This document shows, piece by piece, positions 56,766-64,000 of a DNA stretch of 64,000 nucleotides. Every line of letters begins with the position of its first letter. The first letter of the stretch is position 1. This stretch comes from Rapana venosa. Lineage: Eukaryota; Mollusca; Gastropoda; Neogastropoda; Muricidae. The stretch spans positions 11,642,981-11,706,980 of the forward strand of contig CM054140.1 of NCBI GenBank assembly GCA_028751875.1, given 5' to 3'. Both the position numbers and the translations under genes were made by a program. The notes under the pieces are model-generated. The model worked only from the letters and a program-made list of their open reading frames with translations. It did not search any database and was not told where the DNA came from.

Positions 56766-58327
56766 TTAAAATCAAAGAGAGGGGTGGGGATGGGGGGGGG
56801 GTGTCTATAGAGGGGCATTTAGGACCCAAATGCAGCTTGGTTTTTTTTAGAAGGGGGTAGTAACAACATAGCCCTTGAAAATCATATTTAGCTACGTATG
56901 CCTTTCCTGAAACAGTGGAGCTTGCAGTCAAATTGCAATGGCTAGTGTGAAAGTCTGGTATTTTGAAATGTTTTCAGATTTTGGACTAATTTGTCAAAAA
57001 AAGGTCAGCCTAAAAAATTTCAAGGCTGATTTTTTCCTTTAGGAAAGGATTACAATATTTGGACTGAGACATGCGTCAGCAGCACCAACCAATGACTTGT
57101 TACAGATTTCACAAGTTTTCTCTTCATAACTTTTTTCTGGCGTTCGAGCATTGTTCAGTGTGTTAATATCGAGATGCAAATTTACTATAATACTGCATAT
57201 TTGGACTGATGGAAAAGTTACTGTTCAGTTAAATTTGGAGATGCCACACTGCCATATACAAACATACATACATATATAGATCCAGGACAGGTTGAGATTT
57301 GTCGAAAGATTGGACTTCACAAGCCTGTCAAGAAAATATTTTTCAACAGTTACTGCTGTCTTCGGGTAGAATTTAGGTGAACTTTGAAAACAATGAGAAA
57401 GCCATAGAAATGGATTCCACAGATGTACGTTTTAAAAATTCAGAGCAGTACCCTTTCTTAAGGAGTTTAAAAAATGGAGAAAAGTATTTTAATCCATGGA
57501 ACAAACTGTCAGAAAACAGTTCTAGGCAATAATTTGTCACTGGATGGAGAACCTCTGCAAACTCTAGGTATTCCTTTCAGATGTTCGACTTTGAAATAAG
57601 ATTGTTCGAAATTATTCTTGAACATCCCCCTAGACGTTTCCTTCCAATATCACCCTAAGACTTTCGGGTAAAAGGGCTTTCTCACAAGTTGAACTCAGCG
57701 TTGTGGTGCTTTTGCCTCGTCTACCCAAATCTACATAATTATGGGTGTAATTTCCACCCGCTTCCTTTCCTTCCAAGTGTTTAAGGTTGATTGTGAAAAT
57801 GGTCTTTGCTACAACACCGACATTTTCCACGAAATGGATAAAGATTTAGAGGGAAGCAGATTATCTTGCCAAATGCTCAAACTCGAGCACAAGGGGTGCT
57901 TGAAACTCAAATCGTTTCGTTGAATGCAATGCACAGAATGCTCACTTATGAAACCTTTGTAACATATGCATCAGCTACCAGTTACTGCTTAAAGCAGTGA
58001 TGGAAAGATATCCGATCGTTCCCCTTCTCTCGAGAAAGTTGTTTTTAATCAACAACGCGGGGAAAAAACGGATGATTATTTTCATTTTCAGAAAAGCAAC
58101 AATCTGTTCTCGTTTGCTCTGTGCAACTGTGATGGGGACACGAGGGCTTCAGAAATGTCTAATAGGACTGGTAATATTTAATCCCTGGTGTTATGAGTAA
58201 TTGTGCTTACGGGAGAACAACATAGCTACAAATTTGGGGAGGGGTGGGGGGAGGGAAAGAAGCGCTTACATTTCAGATCAACCAAAAAAACAACAACAAA
58301 CAAACAAACAAAGCTGAAAGCACTTAC
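56766..58327. other. intron or intergenic
   Basis: AT-rich. No gene or repeat is recognised. Confidence 0.35.
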
Positions 58328-58470
58328 CTGTGTAAAATCCGAAGTTAAAATTGCACAGGCGCTGACCGACGTTGGGTGTCCAGTGACCAAGTCTGATCTG
58401 CAAACTCCTACTGCCTCCTCGGCTGATCTTCACCACACCCCTGAGTTTCCGATACTCACTCTTCAAAGTT
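58328..58470 (-). other. candidate 5' non-coding exon
   Basis: On the minus strand a GC-richer stretch ends in 'ttttacacag/gtaagtg', a textbook 5' splice site (GT at 58326-58327). It lies upstream of the 54-kb gene on the same strand and could be its first exon, spliced to the AG at 54072. The left boundary is not defined by the sequence. Confidence 0.35.
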
Positions 58471-58764
58471 AAGTTTGGGACACTCGAAAGCCACGAGATG
58501 TTTTTCAAGTTTGTGACTTTTTTTTGAGAGGGGGGGGGGGGGGGGAGGTGAAAAAGCTGATGTGTGTGTGTGCGTGTGTGTGTGTGCGCGCGCGTGAAAG
58601 CGAGGCCTCGAGTAGGAATGCCATGATTACAGGAATAGGTAAAGGGAAGTGGAAGAAAGAATGCTCATGAAAAAAAGTTTTGTCCATGTCATTGTTTCTG
58701 TACAAAACCTGTGGCTGTGTATAGGGTATATAGGATAACGATCAGCAATAATTAAACTTCAAAA

Positions 58765-58765
58765 T

Positions 58766-58803
<38 letters not shown>
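58765..58803. repeat. (CA)n microsatellite
   Basis: Pure CA run of about 38 bp. Confidence 0.95.
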
Positions 58804-58804
<1 letters not shown>

Positions 58805-58859
58805 TTCGAAGTCATTGCATTTTGGGGTTTAAACCTCCACAGAATTATCTGTCAGAAGA

Positions 58860-59100
58860 GATTTTTTCCCATGGAGATAACATTGCTTCGGACTCCAAGT
58901 CCTTAAGATGAGACCATAAACCAAGGTCCCATGTGCAAATGCAAGCAGAGTATCCTACCCACACAATAAAAAGTCATGATATTCCTTGCAAGACTAGGCC
59001 AGATTTGGCGAATAGAATGGATGACAAGGAACATACCCAGCATGCATCCTGCTACCTTGAGAGAGGTGGGCTCCGCCAGGCTCAACTCAAGGAGCTCAGG
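58860..59100 (+). mobile_element. SINE family B body remnant with 'cccagcatgc' end
   Basis: 'gatgagaccataaaccaagg', 'cccatgtgcaaatgcaagca', then 'acatacccagcatgcatcct' and 'gggctccgccaggctcaact'. Same order as 51740-51970. Confidence 0.65.
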
Positions 59101-59485
59101 GAGAGATCAGATCAAGAATGGCGAACAGAAGAGTCTCCATCATAGAGGTGATAGTTGGTGAGAGATAGATATCTCAACAAGGCTGGAAATTATCTCCTTT
59201 TTTGTCTTTGTTGTTGTTGTTACATTCGCATTGGCAGGGTCATGCAGCCCTTTAATTTCAATGTTTTCTAACATTATTTTCAGTTATTGTTTGATTGTTC
59301 TTATTGCCTTGGAATTTCAAGCTTAGGCTCTCTTTTGCCCCTCCCAATTCTTCTACAAGTTTATGATCACTAGATGTAAATAGATGTTCAACTGAAGACA
59401 TCATGACAAATCTATTGTGGTCAAATCGCGAGCTTAAGGTTCTAACCACAACGCTTTTGGGAACTGTATTGTTCGCTTGAGGACA

Positions 59486-59775
59486 CATAGGAAGGCACCG
59501 TGGTCGAGTAGTTTAGGCGATCAACTCATGATCCAGAGGTCGCGGGTTCGATCCCCGCTCGGCTCGGTGTTGTGTCCTTGGGAAAGACACTTTACTCCTA
59601 TTTTCCTCACTCCATCCAGGTGTACAAGTGGGTACCAGCTCTGCTGGGGAAGTATCTGGCGACAGACTAGCGTCCTGTCACAGGGGTGGTGAAAAACCAT
59701 CAGTTCGCTTAACGCTACAGAAACTGGGATAAGCTCCGGCTCTATGGGCCTTCTGGCTCGACAGAACATACTTCG
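59486..59775 (+). mobile_element. tRNA-headed SINE, family G
   Basis: The head has 'accgtggtcgagtagtttag' (A-box region) and 'gcgggttcgatccccgct' (B box). A central domain follows with 'ttgggaaagacactttactc' and 'aagtgggtaccagctctgct', then 'aaactgggataagctccggc' near the 3' end. It is well preserved and the only copy in the window. Confidence 0.8.
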
Positions 59776-59989
59776 CTTGAGGTGAGGGGGGGGGGGGGGG
59801 GGGCGATGAGCGGGGCGTCGGAAATAAACTGCAGTATTTTTGTCCCTTCTCTTCCACTTCATAAGCTAATAGTAACAGAGAACACCTTTTTTTTTTTTTA
59901 TTTCATAGGATTTATTATCTCACCAATTGGTATCAAGAACTGTTGTCTGCGAGTTATCTGCCTAGGAATTTTTTTTTTATAGATGTTTC

Positions 59990-60001
59990 CAAGAACACAC
60001 A

Positions 60002-60055
<54 letters not shown>

Positions 60056-60195
60056 TACAAGTAAACTCCCCTCAAAGTACTCTTGATCAGTTAAGGGCAA
60101 AGTTCCGGCTGTTCATCATTTTACTATTTATCACTGTTTTAATGTCTCGACTAAACTTGTATTGCACATGTAATAGCCTACTACCAGAACGAGCA

Positions 60196-60253
<58 letters not shown>

Positions 60254-60362
60254 CACACCTTCCCGTCTGTTATCGCTGTTTAATGGAAGGATGTTAAACT
60301 AAACTACTACTACTGCTACTACTACTACTACTACTGCTACTACTACTATACTACTACTACCA
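59990..60362. repeat. two (CA)n runs and a (CTA)n run
   Basis: CA at about 59994-60052 and 60199-60255. CTA/CTG triplets at 60302-60362. Confidence 0.95.
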
Positions 60363-60564
60363 CTCAAAATATGCTTATCACAATATTTTTGCATCAACAA
60401 ACCCCCTGAACCATCTTCTTGAGATTTTTCCACTACATAACAAATCAAACAACAATCAAGCAAAGAGGTTCACGACACAAAAATACAGAGCAGGCCTGTG
60501 TTGACTAAACAAAATCCTTGTAGGTTACTCCTTTACGATCAGCATCCAGAGGAGCTTGGTTCTT

Positions 60565-62124
60565 TTACTGCTCACGATTAGCAATAGCAGCACTGACAGA
60601 AGCAACTGATAAAGTTCTGACCGTGACGTCACAGTATCCTTTCTGCGTCATCAGACGTATGATATGGTCCAGCTCGGGCGTGGTGCCGCGGACGTCGAAG
60701 TGGAAGCGGGTCCTCCTGGAGGGCAGCAGCGGAGAGGTCAGAGCACAGCGCCTGCAGATGATGTCCAGAATGAGCACCACCGAGCTGGCCTGCAAAGCCA
60801 GGCTGACCACATGCAGCTCCCTCAGCAGGAGGCACTTCTTGACCAGGCCCACCATGGCGGCGTCCACAGACACTTTGATGTACGGACGCAGGCCCAGCAT
60901 CAGGCGGAGCTTGCTCAGAGTGGAGTGGAAAGCATCTGCCAGGTAGGTGATGAGGGAGCCGATGCCCGTCAACAGCCCTGGGTCGTTCCCGAAGTAGTTC
61001 ACGTGCAACTCGCTCAAAGGTATGCCTCGGACCAGGACACTGGTGCATTTCTGGAAGCGACAGCGCACTGCTCCGATCCAGACTTTGACCGTCATGCCTG
61101 GCAGCCGTTCGGAGACGCTCTGCCAGCATTCTGGGCTGATAGCCGGAACCCCTGCTGATTCGTCCGCTCTGAAGTCCAGGTCCACGTAGCGCAGAGTGCG
61201 GGAGGAAGCGCGGGTCAGCCTGTCCAGGATGTTTTCATTGAGACTGGTCACGTCCATCCTGATGGTGGACAGAGCCTGGAACTGACCCATCACTTGGCTG
61301 TAGCGCAGAAAGCTAGTCACTTTTGTCCCCAGGCAGAAAAACCCACGCAGGTCGATGTCAGCTAAATAGGCTTTTGGGTGGCGACGAGTTCCATAGCTCA
61401 GAGCGTTCAGTAAAAGTGTCCCTTCTTGACGATTGGCAAAAAAGTTGGACAGATCCACACTTCGAAGAAAAGACTGCTTCTTCAACAGCTTGCCCAGCGA
61501 CCGAATCACCCTGCCTCGGCTGGGCAAAGAGGAAATGCGGCGAATGAAAAGGGCATTGCCTACTCTAATCTTCAATAAACGAATCTTTAAAGTTTTATTG
61601 AAACTATTGACGAATTGCTGAAATGCTTTGGCAATGGCGGAGGTGGTGTTGATGGTCTCGATGTTCAGAGGATGACCCAAATCCACGCTCAAGCTCTGCA
61701 TGTGCCTGCCTAACTGGGCCAGATACCTCTGATACACCTCGAGCTTCTCCATGGCGTCGTAACCTCTGAAGACGAAATAGCGTCTGCGCCAGAGAGATGG
61801 GTTCCTGAAGGCTTGTCTCCAGGACTTGCAGACCATGGAGGCATGGCAGCGATCCACGTCACTGAGGTAGGACAGAATGTGCACAAGGGCGAGATCGGGG
61901 GTCAACTGCCAGGGCTTGTGATCCTCACAGGGGATGTCGGTGCACAGTGACTCGGTGGGGCTTTGTGCTGGAGTAGTAAGAGCAAGTGGCTGTGGATACA
62001 TGGACAAAATGGGAGATGAAGTTGGCACGAGACTGCTGTTGCTAGTGTTGAGTTCTCCCTCTGCTGCTGTTGCTGCTGCTGCTACTGCTTCATTCCATGA
62101 TGAACAACCTGCTTGCTCCTCCAT
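60565..62124 (-). CDS. F-box protein with leucine-rich C-terminal half (FBXO33/FBXO39-like)
   Basis: An uninterrupted 519-codon frame, ATG at 62122-62124, stop TTA (on +) at 60565-60567, no introns. Residues 1-70 are low-complexity (Ala, Ser, Thr, Pro). Residues about 72-118 fit an F-box: 'LTPDLALVHILSYLSDVDRC' and 'VCKSWRQAFRNPSLWRRR', with the usual L/P start, V-C-x-x-W and L-W pattern. The rest has leucine-rich segments at irregular spacing, such as 'LRSVDLSNFF', 'LADIDLRGFF', 'LRYVDLDF' and 'LSELHVNYFG', as in FBXO-type LRR-like proteins. By family knowledge, F-box proteins bind Skp1 in SCF ubiquitin ligases, with the C-terminal part choosing the substrate. The length is somewhat above the ~440-550 aa typical of those relatives. 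Assignment to FBXO33 or FBXO39 is a resemblance only. The frame is intact and GC-rich, so it is probably functional. Confidence 0.85.
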   Translation of the reverse strand: MEEQAGCSSWNEAVAAAATAAEGELNTSNSSLVPTSSPILSMYPQPLALTTPAQSPTESLCTDIPCEDHKPWQLTPDLALVHILSYLSDVDRCHASMVCKSWRQAFRNPSLWRRRYFVFRGYDAMEKLEVYQRYLAQLGRHMQSLSVDLGHPLNIETINTTSAIAKAFQQFVNSFNKTLKIRLLKIRVGNALFIRRISSLPSRGRVIRSLGKLLKKQSFLRSVDLSNFFANRQEGTLLLNALSYGTRRHPKAYLADIDLRGFFCLGTKVTSFLRYSQVMGQFQALSTIRMDVTSLNENILDRLTRASSRTLRYVDLDFRADESAGVPAISPECWQSVSERLPGMTVKVWIGAVRCRFQKCTSVLVRGIPLSELHVNYFGNDPGLLTGIGSLITYLADAFHSTLSKLRLMLGLRPYIKVSVDAAMVGLVKKCLLLRELHVVSLALQASSVVLILDIICRRCALTSPLLPSRRTRFHFDVRGTTPELDHIIRLMTQKGYCDVTVRTLSVASVSAAIANREQ

Positions 62125-63699
62125 TACCTTTGTTTTTGATACTTGTACAGAGCTTGAGGAATGACACTTTAAGGATGACGTGAAGGGGCTTGCCTGGATA
62201 AGTTTAAGATCTCTTTGGTGAACTGTTTTTCACCGTAGAAACGATGAATGCGTTTGATAGTTTCCATAAAAAGCTGTAGGTGACATTCTGATACTTTAAA
62301 AGTCTTTTTGTCATTGTTGTTCAGAAGACAATTTACTTGCTGTCATTCAGTACTTATCAAGGTTTCCCAGTGTTTCAAATTTTATATTCTTGATATAATG
62401 TCCTCTTGTTGAAGACTTCTCTACATAGGAAATGAACTTTTCTTGATTACAAATTAGTCTGGCAAACTCGCCTTGGTTTCGCATCACTTTGTCTCATACA
62501 CAGGTAGGTCTGAGGGCGAGTGTTGATTATTATGTCAAATAAACTAATCAGTCTATTCTGACCTGGATTGTGTGGCAGACGAACAATTGCGCTAGCTACA
62601 CACAGCCAAGGTTCAATAACCTAATAATCTGATAGGCCAGCAACAACGAAACAACTCAGATTACTATAACTAATTTACCACCACCTTTAGATGCTACGGT
62701 GAAGGTGCAAACGATTTTCTCGTGTCATCTTCTGGAGGTGTACCCTCTGTTTGAAATAGAACACTTCTTTCGCTCTTTCTGCTGTGTAGAAGTCTACCAC
62801 AGTGAAGCTGGAAGCCAGAAAAGGGCTAAAAATCGTATTCCAGATCTTGAGTATTCCTTACATTTTTTGATAAGGCACAAGTCAATGAAAACAGCCAAAG
62901 AATGAGGCCTTTTAGACACGGCAAACCTGACCAGCTGGTTGACACAACTCTGAAGACAGTATACAGAGCTCGAGCCCATGCACTGATGCAGAGTGGCCAG
63001 ATATTGCCCGTGTCTGGCAAGATGGAAATCTCAATATTTCTATTTTCACTGTTTTTACGTCACTCTTACAACTATACGTCATCGCTGTGACGTCATGTCA
63101 GCAGTTTATGCAAATTAGATAGCATCAATTTCATAGTTTTGGTGTGTTTTTTTAATGCTTTACAAAGCTTTTGTGAAACTTAAAGGCTTACACTGAATAT
63201 CAACAAGACATTTCAATATTTGTTCTGGGGAGAAGAGTTGTTTTTTTATTCCAATTTTTTTGTGTTATAATCGATTAATAGATCTAGGATTGGGAACTAC
63301 ATAATACTTTGGCATTCTCTTTTTTACGATGGTTCAATGACAGAAGCTATTGAAAGTCGTTGTAGACTTGCCATTAAAGTAATACTTTCACAATTGAAGA
63401 AGATAACGAACGCCCATTTGCCATTCGTTGTGCAAGTTGATTTTTAAAAAAAATTTACAATAGTATAGATCTATGTCCAATACTTTTGTAAATGGTTGTA
63501 AGATCTGAGAGTTTAAACAGTTTTCACTCTGCAGCAGTTACGATTTCTAAACATGATCCTGGGTGTGACCACTTCATCTCCACCCTGCATGGTCCATAGT
63601 GAGCAGGGCTGTTTTCTGGTTGAAACTGTAATCCAGGTTAGGATGCTTTGTTATTGGTAGTCTTTTAGATTCGTTTCGTAATTTCATGAAAATATTTGT
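62125..63699. other. upstream flank of the F-box gene
   Basis: AT-rich sequence without recognised genes or repeats. No clear TATA box can be assigned. Confidence 0.35.
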
Positions 63700-63885
63700 G
63701 TTGTTATATAGATCTAGTTCTTGGAGTTTGCCTGTTTGGGCCAGACTTCTAACGTGCCTAGTTGCGATGGTGATGTAGTCCCTTCCTCTGATTTTTGTTG
63801 TAGGGTTTCCACCAGTAGCACACTTGGCGCCTCCACCCTGGTGGCAGACGGAAGGCGCGGTCCTTGTTGACCCGGGCGGCGACCG
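63700..63885 (-). mobile_element. LINE endonuclease N-terminal fragment, inverted
   Basis: Minus-strand translation gives 'GRDYITIATRHVRSLAQTG' followed by 'KLQEL'. This is the start of an AP-type LINE endonuclease (usually T-W-N-V-R-T-L; here the W-N is R-H). It belongs to an element of the same kind as the forward RT fragment to its right. Confidence 0.65.
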
Positions 63886-63919
63886 ATCCGGTATATTCTT
63901 TATTTTTGTCCATTCCATA

Positions 63920-64000
63920 TAGCGTGTGTGAGAAATACAGCCAGCATCAAGACATCTTCCACGTCTTCATTGATTTTAAGAAGGCCTTCGATAGAGTATG
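63920..64000 (+). mobile_element. LINE reverse transcriptase fragment, cut by window end
   Basis: It reads 'SQHQDIFHVFIDFKKAFDRV', nearly the same as the RT at 37000-37060. The element continues past the window. Confidence 0.85.

Noticed and set aside
60623..61158. + strand and second minus-strand frames inside the F-box gene
   Set aside because: Overlapping shadows of a GC-rich, fully open 519-codon frame with a recognisable F-box.

Overview
The window looks like an animal nuclear genome, most likely a lophotrochozoan and probably a gastropod mollusc. Genes are sparse and far apart. There are introns with GT-AG sites, many tRNA-headed SINEs, non-LTR retrotransposon remnants, long GT/CA/TC/TA microsatellites and a 500-N assembly gap. 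The mollusc guess is inferred from the style of the repeats and was not tested by search.

Layout: 0-4 kb holds the last coding exon of an unrecognised acidic, Ser/Pro-rich protein on the + strand, with its 3'UTR and minisatellites. From 4 to 31 kb I see no convincing host gene. That stretch is a patchwork of minisatellites (including a 130-bp higher-order array at 15-16 kb), SINEs, a 616-bp tract made only of A and C, a gap followed by a 920-bp tract made only of G and T, and a decayed 3.2-kb LINE.

From 31 to 58.5 kb, three minus-strand genes form a dispersed tandem family: 31089-33795, 47901-48458 and 53492-54034. All three share a ~150-180-residue alpha-helical domain of unknown function, a single coding exon, and a predicted 3' splice site 32-52 nt upstream of the ATG. 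The 54-kb gene is intact (180 aa). The 48-kb copy carries two compensating frameshifts. The 33-kb member has the domain at the C-terminus of a ~900-residue acidic protein with expanded 12- and 11-residue repeats, and one frameshift inside the repeats. The 48- and 54-kb genes also share a homologous upstream block. This family is the best candidate for something undescribed.

Between and around these genes lie LINE fragments (36.7-38.1 kb and 42.8-43.6 kb), many SINE copies, and a 1.4-kb AT-rich degenerate satellite (45.6-47.0 kb). At 60.6-62.1 kb there is an intronless F-box protein gene on the minus strand. The window ends inside another LINE, with an inverted endonuclease fragment beside a forward reverse-transcriptase fragment.
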